34,110 nucleotides of DNA from Cohaesibacteraceae bacterium (GTDB lineage Bacteria; Pseudomonadota; Alphaproteobacteria; Rhizobiales; MH13): the NCBI GenBank assembly GCA_028281795.1, contig JANQJE010000138.1, positions 1 through 34,110 of the forward strand. The letters run 5' to 3'. The position numbers were made by a program, and so were the translations under genes. This document shows, in pieces, positions 8,588-17,542 of the stretch. Each line of letters begins with the position of its first letter. Positions within the stretch are counted from its first letter, which is position 1. A model generated the notes under the pieces. The model did not search any database and was not told the origin of the DNA. It saw only the letters and a list, made by a program, of their open reading frames with translations.

Positions 8588-8775
8588 TGGTGCCATCTGA
8601 ATGGATGGTGAAAAGGGAATGCGGTGCGCCGGTCCGGGGAAACCCATGGTCGGCAAATCCGCAGCTGCCCCCGCAACTGTGAGCGGCGCGGCGGATGCCT
8701 CAGCCACTGCCCGAAAAGGGCGGGAAGGCGCATCCACCGGACAACGCTGTGAGCCAGGAGACCTGCCAAGGCAAG
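8588..8775 (+). ncRNA. cobalamin (adenosylcobalamin) riboswitch
   Basis: The conserved blocks of the cobalamin riboswitch appear in order on the plus strand: GAAAAGGGAATGCGGTGCG around 8610-8628, the core GCAGCTGCCCCCGCAACTGT at 8661-8680, the GCCACTGCCC...GGGAAGG segment at 8702-8728, and the B12 box GAGCCAGGAGACCTGCC at 8751-8767. Boundaries are approximate. It precedes cobU by about 110 bases and should repress the cobUWNOQ operon when adenosylcobalamin is plentiful. The region 8768-8883 must hold the expression platform. I could not identify a T-rich terminator there, so control at translation initiation is more likely. Confidence 0.93.
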
Positions 8776-8883
8776 AACGACAACCAGCCGGACGGGGTGT
8801 GCCGGGGCGGATACTGGGTTTGACTGGCAAGCCTTGCAGCGCCTCTCCCTTCACGGCTCCACAGATGGTCAGTGACGAGCCCC

Positions 8884-9432
8884 ATGGCGCAAGACAACAC
8901 GCCCTCACCTTTTTCCTGCACGCTCATTTTGGGCGGCCAGCGTTCCGGTAAGTCACGGCATGCCGAAGCGCTCTGCCGGGCGACGGAACTGGAGCGCGTC
9001 TACATCGCCACGGCGGCGGCCTATGACGATGAAATGCGCAACAGGATCGCGGACCATCGGACCATGCGGTCCGATGACGGCTGGCAGACAATCGAAGAAC
9101 AACACGACCTGGCGAGCGCGCTGGTGCGCGAGCTTGCTCCTGAGCAGATCGTCCTGGTCGACTGCCTCACCCTTTGGGTGACCAACCGGCTGCTGGCCGA
9201 TGCCAACATGAATGAGGAGTTTGACCGGCTGGAGGAGACGCTGCTTCAGCGTCGTGGTCCTGTGGTTCTGGTCTCCAATGAAACCGGCCTTGGCATCGTG
9301 CCGGACAATCCGCTTGCGCGCCGTTTCGGCGAGTATCAGGGCCGCCTCAATCAACGCATGGCCGCGCTGTCCACCCATGTCGATTTCGTTGCGGCGGGCC
9401 TGCCGCTGACTCTCAAGGAAACCGCTGAATGA
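8884..9432 (+). CDS. cobU: bifunctional adenosylcobinamide kinase / adenosylcobinamide-phosphate guanylyltransferase
   Basis: Phosphorylates adenosylcobinamide and then transfers GMP to give adenosyl-GDP-cobinamide, in assembly of the cobalamin nucleotide loop (called CobP in some alphaproteobacteria). The protein has 182 residues from the ATG at 8884; a GTG at 8872 would add four. Visible: P-loop LILGGQRSGKSRHAE near the N-terminus, YIATAAAYDDEM with RIADHR, where the guanylylated His is expected, VDCLTLWVTNRLL and SNETGLGIVPDNPLARRF, all standard for the family. First gene after the cobalamin riboswitch. Its TGA overlaps the cobW start by four bases (ATGA), indicating translational coupling. 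Confidence 0.95.
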   Translation: MAQDNTPSPFSCTLILGGQRSGKSRHAEALCRATELERVYIATAAAYDDEMRNRIADHRTMRSDDGWQTIEEQHDLASALVRELAPEQIVLVDCLTLWVTNRLLADANMNEEFDRLEETLLQRRGPVVLVSNETGLGIVPDNPLARRFGEYQGRLNQRMAALSTHVDFVAAGLPLTLKETAE

Positions 9433-10487
9433 ACACCCCTATTCCCGCCACCATCATTACGGGCTTCCTGGGCGCTGGCAAAACCACGCTTATCCAGAAC
9501 CTGATCCGCAAGTCCGGCGGCAAGCGGATCGCGCTGGTGGTCAACGAGTTCGGCGATCTTGGCTTTGACGGCGAACAGATCGCCGGATGTGGCATCGAGG
9601 GCTGCAGCGAGGAGGATGTGATCGAGCTGACCAATGGCTGTATCTGCTGCACCGTCGCCGACGATTTCCTGCCAACTATGGAAATGCTTCTGGCGCGCGA
9701 CCCTGCGCCTGAACACATCGTGATCGAAACCTCCGGCCTTGCCCTGCCGCAACCGCTGGTCCAGGCCTTCAACTGGCCAAGCGTCGCTGCACGCACCACT
9801 GTCGACGGCGTGGTGACTGTTGCCGATGCCGAAGCGCTGACACACGGACTTTACGCGCCGGACCCGGCAAAGGTTGAGGCACAGCGCGCGGCTGATGAAA
9901 GCCTTGATCATGAGACACCGGTCGAAGAGCTTTTTGCCGATCAGATGCGTTGCGCCGATCTGGTGGTGCTCTCGAAAACGGATAGGCTGGCAAGCGGTGA
10001 ACTCGAAACGGTGGCGCAGTCGCTGACCGCCAAGCGTTCCGGTGTGGAAGTCGTCCACTCGACTGCGGAAGGTCTGTCCGCTGAGCTCCTGATCGGGCTC
10101 GATGCCAATGCCGAGCAGGACATGGATGGCCGCGAGGCCGGTCATCATCACCATGATCATGATCACGAACATGGACACGATGATCATCATCACCATCACG
10201 ATCACAGCCATGATGACTTCGACTCGCGGGTGATCACCCCACCACCGTTCGCATCCAAAGCCGAACTCGAAGGATATGTTTCCGCTATCTGCAACAAGCC
10301 CGGTGTTTTGCGGGTCAAAGGTGTCGTTCAGATTGTAGGGAAGGCAGCCCCGGTGGCGGTGCAGGGCGTCGGACCACGTGTGACCAGCCATTTCGATACG
10401 TCTGGCCGCCCGCAGAAGCTTGGCCTCGTGGTGATTGGAACCAGCCCGCTCGTCGACCTGTCCGATCTGGAAAGCGCGGCGGCCTAG
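9429..10487 (+). CDS. cobW: cobalamin biosynthesis protein CobW (G3E metallochaperone GTPase)
   Basis: COG0523-type GTPase of 352 residues thought to deliver cobalt to the CobNST cobaltochelatase of the aerobic B12 pathway. Visible: P-loop GFLGAGKTT (12-20), the metal-binding CICC at 71-74, VIETSGLA, the SKTD nucleotide-specificity motif, and a striking His/Asp-rich loop around residues 237-265 (bases about 10138-10215), a probable metal reservoir. The C-terminal domain follows. Placed between cobU (4-base overlap) and cobN, the expected partner. The TAG stop at 10485-10487 lies inside the terminal repeat of an inserted element: TA is the target dinucleotide and G is the first base of the element. 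Confidence 0.95.
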   Translation: MNTPIPATIITGFLGAGKTTLIQNLIRKSGGKRIALVVNEFGDLGFDGEQIAGCGIEGCSEEDVIELTNGCICCTVADDFLPTMEMLLARDPAPEHIVIETSGLALPQPLVQAFNWPSVAARTTVDGVVTVADAEALTHGLYAPDPAKVEAQRAADESLDHETPVEELFADQMRCADLVVLSKTDRLASGELETVAQSLTAKRSGVEVVHSTAEGLSAELLIGLDANAEQDMDGREAGHHHHDHDHEHGHDDHHHHHDHSHDDFDSRVITPPPFASKAELEGYVSAICNKPGVLRVKGVVQIVGKAAPVAVQGVGPRVTSHFDTSGRPQKLGLVVIGTSPLVDLSDLESAAA

Positions 10488-10796
10488 AGCCTGTCCTGCT
10501 TGGATTGAAGCGATTTGATGGATGAGATTGTGTGCGCCCCACAAGGAAAAGACCGCAGCGCGATGCCGCGCATCCCGCGAGGATTTTAACGCCGTGGGCG
10601 TGCACAAGATCGCCAAGCCAGAGGTCGTCACATTGCTGATACAGAACCATGTATCGCAACCGTCTGAGCTTGGTCTTTTCCGCCCCGGACAGCGTCGCGC
10701 GAAACTAACGGTGCCTGCACCGCATCGCCTCACGCTCCTTGCCGGACCAAAAAACTCCGGCGCTCAAACGGTTCAATCCAAGCAGGATAGGCTCTA
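10485..10796. mobile_element. MITE-like element 1 with terminal inverted repeats, TA-flanked
   Basis: Non-coding insertion between cobW and cobN. The left end 10484-10509 and right end 10772-10797 are inverted copies, 25 of 26 bases identical; each begins CTAGAGCCT and runs to GGATTGAA. Between the flanking TA pairs (10485-10486 and 10795-10796) the element is 308 bp (10487-10794). Removing it with one TA restores GCGGCGGCCTAGATG, in which the cobW stop directly abuts the cobN ATG, which strongly supports insertion. It carries no transposase. Short frames inside it lack ribosome sites and cross the repeats. The ends and TA target recall short derivatives of IS5-family (IS427-like) elements; this is from memory. 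It shares internal blocks with the element at 32870-33137. Confidence 0.82.
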
Positions 10797-10797
10797 G

Positions 10798-13700
10798 ATG
10801 CATGTGCTTGCGGCCCAGGCTGGCCGGGTTGACGATGGCGAGGAACCGGTCGATCTCGCGCAGGCGCCAGGCGATATCGTGTTTCTGTCCGCTGCCGAGA
10901 CTGAGCTCTCTGCGTTTGCGCTGGATGCAAGGCATGCGGACCTGACATGCTCGCTGCGACTTGCCAGCCTGTTGCAGTTGAAACACCCTTATTCAGTCGA
11001 CCTCTATGTCGAGAAAACGCTGGCTCATGCCAAAGTGGTGGCTCTGCGTCTCATCGGTGGCGAGGCGTACTGGTCTTACGGTCTGGAGCGGTTGACCGCG
11101 CTTTGCCGGGGATCGGGAAAGCAGCTCATCATCGTGCCGGGAGAAACGGAGTGGGATGCTTCGCTTGCGCAGCATTCCACCGTGAACATGCCGCTGGTGC
11201 GCCGTTTCTGGCAGCTGTGTGTGGAAGGTGGCCCGACCAACCGCACCCATGCTCTGCACCTTCTGGCAGCGCTGGCTGACGGGCGGCAGCCCGATCTGCC
11301 GGATGTTGATCCCCTGCCCCGCTTTGGTCTGTGCGATCCGCAGACGTTGCAGCCGATGGAGAGCAAACCGAAGGCCGGTGCTGTGCCCATCGTTTTCTAC
11401 GCGAGTCTGCTGCAGGCTGCGACGACCGCACCGATCCGGGCACTCTGCCAGGCACTGCAAGCACGCGGGCTCGAGCCGCAACCGGTCTTCGTGCCGAGCC
11501 TGAAACAGGCCGAGGCGGTCCGGTTTCTCACCGATCTCCTGCCCGTCCTCGATCCACCTGTCATCCTCAACACCACGGCTTTCGCCTCGACCGGCACCGC
11601 GGAAGGTGCAGAAGGCGGTCCACTGAGCGTAACCGGTGCCCCGGTGATCCAGGCCGTGCTTTCCGGTCTCTCGCGGGAGGCCTGGGCAGAGAGCCTACGC
11701 GGCCTGCCCGGAACGGACCTTGTTATGCATGTCGCAATGCCGGAGCTCGACGGCCGGGCCCATGGCCGCGCGATAAGCTTCAAGCGACAAGGCGAACGCG
11801 ATCCGCTGACCGAGTTCGCGCCTGTCGACTACGCACCGGAGCCGACGCATGTCGAGGCCGTGGCATCGCTGACGGCGCGCTGGGCCAAGCTGCGTGCTCT
11901 GCCTGCTGAGAACAAAAGGGTCGCCATTGTGCTAGCCCACTATCCCACCAAAATGAGCCGCATCGGCAATGGGGTCGGACTCGACACGCCAACATCCGTT
12001 GCCCGGTTCCTCGGCGACATGGGAAACGCAGGATATCAGGTGGGCGACGCGCCACGCTCGTCAGACGCTTTGATGAATCAGTTGCTTGGTGGGCATGGCT
12101 GCGAACGGCTCACGCTTGCCGACTATCATGCCTTCTTTGCAACGCTGCCCGAGACGACGCGCCGCGACATGACGGCGCGCTGGGGTGTACCGGAAGACGA
12201 TCCTGCTATCAGGGATGCAGCCTTCGTTTTGCCGCTTCACCAGCATGGCAACACGCTGATCGGGATACAGCCCGCGCGCGGCTACAATGTCGATCCGGCG
12301 AGCACCTATCATGATCCGGACCTCGTCCCGCCGCACGGCTATCTGGCGTTCTACGCCTATCTGCAAAAGCACGCTGATGCGCTGATCCAGTTCGGTAAGC
12401 ACGGCAATCTGGAGTGGCTGCCTGGCAAGGCCCTCGCCTTGTCCGATAGCTGTTATCCAGCGGCGATCTTGGGCGATCTGCCGACACTTTACCCGTTCAC
12501 CGTCAACGACCCCGGCGAAGGGTGCCAGGCGAAGCGCCGAACCGCCTCTGTCGTGCTCGATCATCTCACACCACCGCTGACCCGCGCTGAAAGTCATGGC
12601 GCCTATCAGGAACTGGAGGCGCTGCTGGATGAATATGCCTTCGCCGAGGCGAGCGACCCAAAACGCGCCAAAGCTCTGGCAGCCGATATCGTCGGCTTCG
12701 CGCGCGAGACCGGACTGGCCGAGGATATCGGCCTGGAAGGTAAAACGAACGAAGATCTGGTGACGCTCGATACGGCGCTTTGCGATCTGAAGGAACTGCA
12801 AATCCGCGATGGCTTGCACATTTACGGACAGGCACCGGACGACGATCAGGTGGCCGATCTGCTGGTGGCCATCGCGCGACTGCCGCGCGGTTCAGCCCCA
12901 GGCGATGCCTCCTTGTTGCGCGCACTGGCGGAGGATTTCAGGCTCGACTTCGATCCGCTGACCCGCGATCTTGGCCAACCCTGGCAATTGGCGAAACCAG
13001 ACGCGTTGGCCGACGATGACGTCTGGCGCACAGTTGGCGATACAGTGGAGCGACTGGAAGGATTTGCGCGGAAACTGGTGCTTGACCAGATCGACGCTCC
13101 CGGTCCGGCATCGCGAGCCGTGTTGGACTGGATCCATGGCGTTTTGCGCCCGCGCCTTGCCCGTTGTCCTCACGATGAAACGGCCAACCTGCTCGCCGGA
13201 CTGGCCGGCCGGTTCGTGCCGCCCGGCCCATCCGGAGCGCCAAGCCGGGCGCGGCCCGACGTGCTGCCGACAGGACGGAACTTCTTTGCCGTCGACGTTC
13301 GCGCGGTGCCCTCTCCTGCGGCCTGGAGGATCGGTCAAAAGAGCGCTGAAACGCTCCTGACCCGTCATTTCCAGGACGAAGGTGTCTGGCTGCAAAGTCT
13401 CGTGCTGACCTGCTGGGGTACGGCCAATATGCGCACAGGCGGCGATGATATCGCGCAGGCGCTGGCCTTGATTGGCGCGGAACCGGAGTGGGATGGCGGG
13501 TCGGGTCGCGTGACCGGCTTCACGATCACACCGCTCTCGCAGCTACGCCGCCCGCGGGTCGACGTCACGTTGCGCATCTCCGGTTTCTTCCGTGATGCCT
13601 TCCCGCATCAGATCGACCTCTTCGACAGTGCCGTGCGGGCAGTCGCGTCGCTGGATGAACCGGCAGATATGAACCCGCTGGCCGCGCGCACCAGAGCGGA

Positions 13701-14472
13701 CTACCAGGCGCTGATCAATGCTGGCAAAAGTGCACAGGATGCGGACCGTATGGCCGGCTACCGCGTCTTCGGCTCGATGCCGGGCGCCTATGGCGCCGGG
13801 CTACAGGCGCTGATCGACGAGGGCGGCTGGACCCAGCGCTCTGACTTCGCCGAAGCGTTCATCGCCTGGGGCGGTTTTGCCTATGGCGCCGGACGGCAGG
13901 GCGATGCGGAAGAAGAGCTTCTGAAAGACCGGCTGCGCGGTGCGCAGGCCGTGGTGCAGAACCAGGACAATCGCGAGCACGATCTGCTCGACAGCGACGA
14001 CTATTACCAGTTCGAGGGCGGTCTGGCCGCGACCATCGAAACGCTGCGCGGCACAGCTCCCGTCAGCTACCACGTCGATCATTCGCGGCCCGAGTCGCCA
14101 ATGCCCCGCACGTTGCGCGAAGAGATCGGCCGGGTGGTGCGGGGCCGGGCGAGCAATCCGAAATGGATCGACGGCGTGATGCGCCATGGCTACAAAGGCG
14201 CTTTCGAAATGGCGGCGACACTGGATTATCTGTTTGCCTTTGCCGCCACGACGCATGCGGTCAGCGATCATCATTTCGACGCGCTGTTCGAGGCCTACAT
14301 TGCCGATGAAACTGTACGCGCCTTCATCCAGGAGGCCAATGCGCCCGCGCTGGATGATATGCTGGCGCGTTTCCAGGAGGCTCTAGACCGGGGGCTCTGG
14401 TCACCGCGCCGCAACACAACACAAGGGCTGATCGCAGCCCTTTCCGCATCTCAACAAGAGGCAGCCGAATGA
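10798..14472 (+). CDS. cobN: cobaltochelatase large subunit CobN
   Basis: Large subunit of the ATP-dependent, aerobic-type cobalt chelatase (with CobS and CobT, not in this window), inserting Co2+ into hydrogenobyrinic acid a,c-diamide. 1224 residues, close to the usual 1250-1280. The N-terminus MHVLAAQAGRVDDGEEPVDL is typical, so the ATG at 10798 is right even though it directly abuts the inserted element. Conserved blocks include FGKHGNLEWLPGKALALSDSCYP (about 540-560, with metal/porphyrin-contacting His), PFTVNDPGEGCQAKRR, the CbiX-like C-terminal half with DVTLRISGFFRDAFPHQID, and YGAGLQALID. AGGA inside the right end of the element, about ten bases before the ATG, may now serve as ribosome site. 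The TGA overlaps the cobO start (ATGA). Confidence 0.97.
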   Translation: MHVLAAQAGRVDDGEEPVDLAQAPGDIVFLSAAETELSAFALDARHADLTCSLRLASLLQLKHPYSVDLYVEKTLAHAKVVALRLIGGEAYWSYGLERLTALCRGSGKQLIIVPGETEWDASLAQHSTVNMPLVRRFWQLCVEGGPTNRTHALHLLAALADGRQPDLPDVDPLPRFGLCDPQTLQPMESKPKAGAVPIVFYASLLQAATTAPIRALCQALQARGLEPQPVFVPSLKQAEAVRFLTDLLPVLDPPVILNTTAFASTGTAEGAEGGPLSVTGAPVIQAVLSGLSREAWAESLRGLPGTDLVMHVAMPELDGRAHGRAISFKRQGERDPLTEFAPVDYAPEPTHVEAVASLTARWAKLRALPAENKRVAIVLAHYPTKMSRIGNGVGLDTPTSVARFLGDMGNAGYQVGDAPRSSDALMNQLLGGHGCERLTLADYHAFFATLPETTRRDMTARWGVPEDDPAIRDAAFVLPLHQHGNTLIGIQPARGYNVDPASTYHDPDLVPPHGYLAFYAYLQKHADALIQFGKHGNLEWLPGKALALSDSCYPAAILGDLPTLYPFTVNDPGEGCQAKRRTASVVLDHLTPPLTRAESHGAYQELEALLDEYAFAEASDPKRAKALAADIVGFARETGLAEDIGLEGKTNEDLVTLDTALCDLKELQIRDGLHIYGQAPDDDQVADLLVAIARLPRGSAPGDASLLRALAEDFRLDFDPLTRDLGQPWQLAKPDALADDDVWRTVGDTVERLEGFARKLVLDQIDAPGPASRAVLDWIHGVLRPRLARCPHDETANLLAGLAGRFVPPGPSGAPSRARPDVLPTGRNFFAVDVRAVPSPAAWRIGQKSAETLLTRHFQDEGVWLQSLVLTCWGTANMRTGGDDIAQALALIGAEPEWDGGSGRVTGFTITPLSQLRRPRVDVTLRISGFFRDAFPHQIDLFDSAVRAVASLDEPADMNPLAARTRADYQALINAGKSAQDADRMAGYRVFGSMPGAYGAGLQALIDEGGWTQRSDFAEAFIAWGGFAYGAGRQGDAEEELLKDRLRGAQAVVQNQDNREHDLLDSDDYYQFEGGLAATIETLRGTAPVSYHVDHSRPESPMPRTLREEIGRVVRGRASNPKWIDGVMRHGYKGAFEMAATLDYLFAFAATTHAVSDHHFDALFEAYIADETVRAFIQEANAPALDDMLARFQEALDRGLWSPRRNTTQGLIAALSASQQEAAE

Positions 14473-15098
14473 CCGACACCAGCCAAATGAGCGAAGCTGA
14501 ACTTGACGCGCGTCACGCTGAAAAAATGCGCAAAAAGAAGGCTGCGCGCGACAAGATCATCGCCACCAAGACCATCGAAAAAGGCCTGTTGATCGTTCAT
14601 ACAGGCAAGGGCAAAGGCAAATCGACAGCCGCCTTCGGCATGGTATTCCGCGCGCTCGGGCATGGCCAGCGGGTCGGCGTCATCCAGTTCGTCAAGGGCA
14701 AATGGGAGACCGGCGAAAGAGCGGTTCTGGAGCGCTTCTCCGATCTCGTCACCATCAACACCATGGGCGAAGGCTTCACCTGGGAGACGCAGGACCGTCA
14801 GCGCGATATTGCGGCGGCGGAAGCGGCCTGGGAAAAGGCCAAGCGACTGATCACAGGCGGTGAGCACAAGCTTGTCCTGCTGGATGAACTGAACATCGTG
14901 CTGCGCTATGGCTATATCGATCCTGCAACGGTCGTGCGCTTTCTGGTCGAAGAGAAACCGGAGGACGTGCATGTGGTTGTCACCGGACGCAATGCGCCGG
15001 ACGCGCTGATCGAAGCGGCCGATCTGGTCACCGAAATGACGCAGGTAAAGCACCCGTTCCGCAGTGGCGTAAAAGCGCAGGCTGGTATCGAGTTCTAA
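14469..15098 (+). CDS. cobO: cob(I)yrinic acid a,c-diamide adenosyltransferase
   Basis: Transfers the 5'-deoxyadenosyl group from ATP to the cobalt of reduced corrinoids (CobO/BtuR/CobA type), making the coenzyme form needed by the mutase encoded at the left edge. 209 residues. The family-specific ATP-binding loop [14 protein letters not shown] spans about 44-57, followed by [29 protein letters not shown], the [14 protein letters not shown] block and [22 protein letters not shown]; the end KAQAGIEF is typical. ATG at 14469 overlaps the cobN stop by four bases; cobQ follows after one base. Confidence 0.96.
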   Translation: MTDTSQMSEAELDARHAEKMRKKKAARDKIIATKTIEKGLLIVHTGKGKGKSTAAFGMVFRALGHGQRVGVIQFVKGKWETGERAVLERFSDLVTINTMGEGFTWETQDRQRDIAAAEAAWEKAKRLITGGEHKLVLLDELNIVLRYGYIDPATVVRFLVEEKPEDVHVVVTGRNAPDALIEAADLVTEMTQVKHPFRSGVKAQAGIEF

Positions 15099-15099
15099 G

Positions 15100-16563
15100 G
15101 TGTCTCGCACCCCCGCGCTGATGATCCAGGGCACCGGCTCGAACGTCGGTAAGTCCGTCATCGTAGCTGGGTTGTGCCGCTTGTTGGCACGCGAGGGCAT
15201 CACCGTGATGCCGTTCAAACCGCAGAACATGTCCAACAATGCCGCCGTTACATCCGATGGTGGCGAAATCGGGCGGGCGCAAGCGCTGCAGGCACAGGCG
15301 GCCAAGGCGCCCGCGAGCGTTCATATGAACCCGGTGCTTCTGAAACCACAAACCGATGTCGGCAGCCAGATCGTGGTCCAGGGCAAGGTCTGGGGCACAA
15401 TGAAAGCGGCGGAGTATGGAGCGCGCAAAGCCGAACTCATGGCACCGGTTCTGGAGAGCTTTGCCAAGCTTGAAGCTGAGGCGGACTTGATCCTCGTCGA
15501 AGGCGCGGGCAGTCCGGCGGAAATCAATCTTCGCGCCGGTGACATCGCCAATATGGGTTTCGCTAGGGCGGCTAATGTGCCGGTTGTGCTCTGCGCCGAC
15601 ATCGACCGCGGCGGAGTGATCGCAAGCGTGGTCGGGACGCACGCTCTGCTGCCGCCCGATGACCTTGCCACAATACATGGCTTCTTCATCAACCGGTTTC
15701 GCGGTGACCCATCCCTGTTCGAGGATGGACTGCACGAGATCGAAGAACGCACAGGCTGGTCCGGTTTTGGCGTGATCCCGTGGTTCGATCAGGCGCAAGA
15801 CCTGCCGGCAGAGGATGTTCTGGGGTTGGCCGATGGCGACGGGGAGGGTGTTGTCATTGCCGTTCCCCGTCTTGGCCGCATCGCAAACTTCGAAGACCTG
15901 GACCCGCTTCGTATGGAATCCGGCATTGACCTGCGGATCATCGAGCCCGGCGCACCCCTGCCGCCGGAGGCCGACTGCGTTATCCTGCCGGGCTCCAAAG
16001 CGACGATGGCAGATCTTGCAGCCTTCAAGGCCGAGGGTTGGGATATCGATCTTGCTGCCCATGTGCGGCGCGGCGGTCTCGTCGTCGGTCTCTGCGGCGG
16101 CTATCAGATGCTGGGCCGAACAGTGGCCGACCCAAACGGTGTGGAGGGCGAGGCCGGATCGATGACGGGGCTGGGACTGCTCGATGTTCAGACAGTGCTC
16201 GCCGGCGACAAGACCACACGTTTCACCAAGGGCACGGCGCGTGAAAGCGGTGCCGAGGTGAGCGGTTACGAAATCCATTTGGGTGATACGACTGGCGAGG
16301 ACTGCGCGCGCCCTATGCTCTGGCTGGACAGCGGGCCGGATGGTGCCATGACCGTCGATGGCCGGGTGATGGGAACGTATATGCACGGGGTCTTTGCATC
16401 GGACGCTTTCCGCGCCGCCTTTCTGACCCAGCTTGGTGCACGTCGCAGCGTCGCTTATCGGGCGCGCGTGGAGGCGGCGCTGGATGGATTGGCGGACCAT
16501 CTTGACAGGCATTTGGATGTCGATGGTCTTCTGGCGGTTGCTAGATGCCGGCAAGAACAATAG
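15100..16563 (+). CDS. cobQ: cobyric acid synthase (glutamine-hydrolysing)
   Basis: Amidates the b, d, e and g carboxylates of adenosylcobyrinic acid a,c-diamide using glutamine and ATP. 487 residues in two domains: an N-terminal dethiobiotin-synthetase-like ATP domain (GTGSNVGKS near residue 10, [40 protein letters not shown]) and a C-terminal class I-like amidotransferase domain with nucleophile Cys332 in GLCGGYQML and catalytic His429 in GTYMHGVF. The GTG at 15100 lies one base after the cobO stop and gives the standard N-terminus; an ATG at 15121 is seven codons in and would crowd the P-loop. Its 3' end overlaps the convergent cobD gene by 23 bases. Confidence 0.96.
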   Translation: MSRTPALMIQGTGSNVGKSVIVAGLCRLLAREGITVMPFKPQNMSNNAAVTSDGGEIGRAQALQAQAAKAPASVHMNPVLLKPQTDVGSQIVVQGKVWGTMKAAEYGARKAELMAPVLESFAKLEAEADLILVEGAGSPAEINLRAGDIANMGFARAANVPVVLCADIDRGGVIASVVGTHALLPPDDLATIHGFFINRFRGDPSLFEDGLHEIEERTGWSGFGVIPWFDQAQDLPAEDVLGLADGDGEGVVIAVPRLGRIANFEDLDPLRMESGIDLRIIEPGAPLPPEADCVILPGSKATMADLAAFKAEGWDIDLAAHVRRGGLVVGLCGGYQMLGRTVADPNGVEGEAGSMTGLGLLDVQTVLAGDKTTRFTKGTARESGAEVSGYEIHLGDTTGEDCARPMLWLDSGPDGAMTVDGRVMGTYMHGVFASDAFRAAFLTQLGARRSVAYRARVEAALDGLADHLDRHLDVDGLLAVARCRQEQ

Positions 16564-17542
16564 CCGCGACAAGCACCAGCGTTGCAGCACAGGTGGCCTG
16601 GAACAGCAGAAGACCGCCCCGGATATCATCCGCCACAAGAGCCTTGCGGCCCGCATCGTTGATGTAAGGCGCATCGACCGTGTGATCGGGATAGATCCGC
16701 GGTCCACCCAGCGCGACGCCAAGCGCGCCGGCATAGGTCGCTTCGGGCCAGCCCGCGTTCGGCGAGGCATGTGTGGGCGCGTCATGCCAGACGGTTGATG
16801 CGGGCGGCAAAGCGAGCGCAACCGGGTAACGCAGCAGCTTCGCGCCGAGCACACCAAGCGCGATGAGACCGACCGACAATCTGGCCGGCAGCCAATTGAC
16901 CGCATCGTCCAATTTGGCCGATGCCCAACCGAACGCTCTGTGACGCTTGGTCCGGTAGCCGATCATCGAGTCGGCAGTGTTGATGGCCTTATAGAGTGCT
17001 ATGCCCGGCGCACCGCCAATCAGAAACCAGAAAGCAGGTGCGACCACGCCGTCGGAGTGGTTCTCGGCAAGGCTTTCCAGTGCGGCACGGGTCACGCCTG
17101 CCTCGTTCAACGGCTCCGTTTTCCGACCGACGATCATCGACAGCGCTTTGCGGGCGGTGGGCAGGTCGCCTGCCTTCAGTGGCCGATAAACATCAGCCAC
17201 ATGGTCGTGAAGCGAACGCTGCGCTAGGAAGACGGTACCCACCAGCACCTGAACGATCAGCGCCAGTACCGGATGTACGGCCTGCGCCAATGCCAAAACA
17301 CCAAGTGTGATCGCACCGACCACGACAAGCACGACACACAGTGCGACCAGACCGGTGCCGGTGCGCCACGCATCGGACTTCGTCGCCAGGTTCCATCGCT
17401 TGTCCAGCCAGCCGATCAGTCTGCCGATCAGTACCACCGGGTGCGGCACCCGTTTCCAAAGCCAGTCAGGCTCTCCGAAAACGGCATCAAGCAGCAAAGC
17501 CAGAACCAGAGCCAACGCGTTGGCGGTGATCCATTCAGCCAC
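16541..17542 (-). CDS. cobD: adenosylcobinamide-phosphate synthase (CobD/CbiB)
   Basis: Integral membrane enzyme that attaches the aminopropanol (phosphate) arm to adenosylcobyric acid. 333 residues from GTG 17542. Visible: [28 protein letters not shown] at the N-terminus, several hydrophobic spans, the conserved [38 protein letters not shown] block, [25 protein letters not shown] and [11 protein letters not shown] prefer GTG 17542 (GGAG ten bases upstream) to an ATG at 17566 with no ribosome site. The GTG start overlaps the stop of the upstream binding-protein gene by eight bases, so the two form one minus-strand operon. The 3' end overlaps cobQ tail to tail by 23 bases. Confidence 0.93.
   Translation of the reverse strand: MAEWITANALALVLALLLDAVFGEPDWLWKRVPHPVVLIGRLIGWLDKRWNLATKSDAWRTGTGLVALCVVLVVVGAITLGVLALAQAVHPVLALIVQVLVGTVFLAQRSLHDHVADVYRPLKAGDLPTARKALSMIVGRKTEPLNEAGVTRAALESLAENHSDGVVAPAFWFLIGGAPGIALYKAINTADSMIGYRTKRHRAFGWASAKLDDAVNWLPARLSVGLIALGVLGAKLLRYPVALALPPASTVWHDAPTHASPNAGWPEATYAGALGVALGGPRIYPDHTVDAPYINDAGRKALVADDIRGGLLLFQATCAATLVLVAAIVLAGI

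Noticed and set aside
9351-10733. 460-codon minus-strand frame across cobW and element 1
   Set aside because: Antisense to cobU/cobW; the His-rich tract reads as Met/Val/Ile repeats in this frame, and it runs through an inserted element.
10522-10797. 91-codon plus-strand frame inside element 1
   Set aside because: Lies wholly between the terminal repeats with no ribosome site or domain; weak residue-level likeness to the element 2 frame follows from the shared DNA blocks.
15028-16905. 625-codon open frame on the minus strand
   Set aside because: It lies antisense to cobO, cobQ and cobD, whose motifs are unambiguous. Its translation has no recognisable domain and it reflects GC-rich codon bias.
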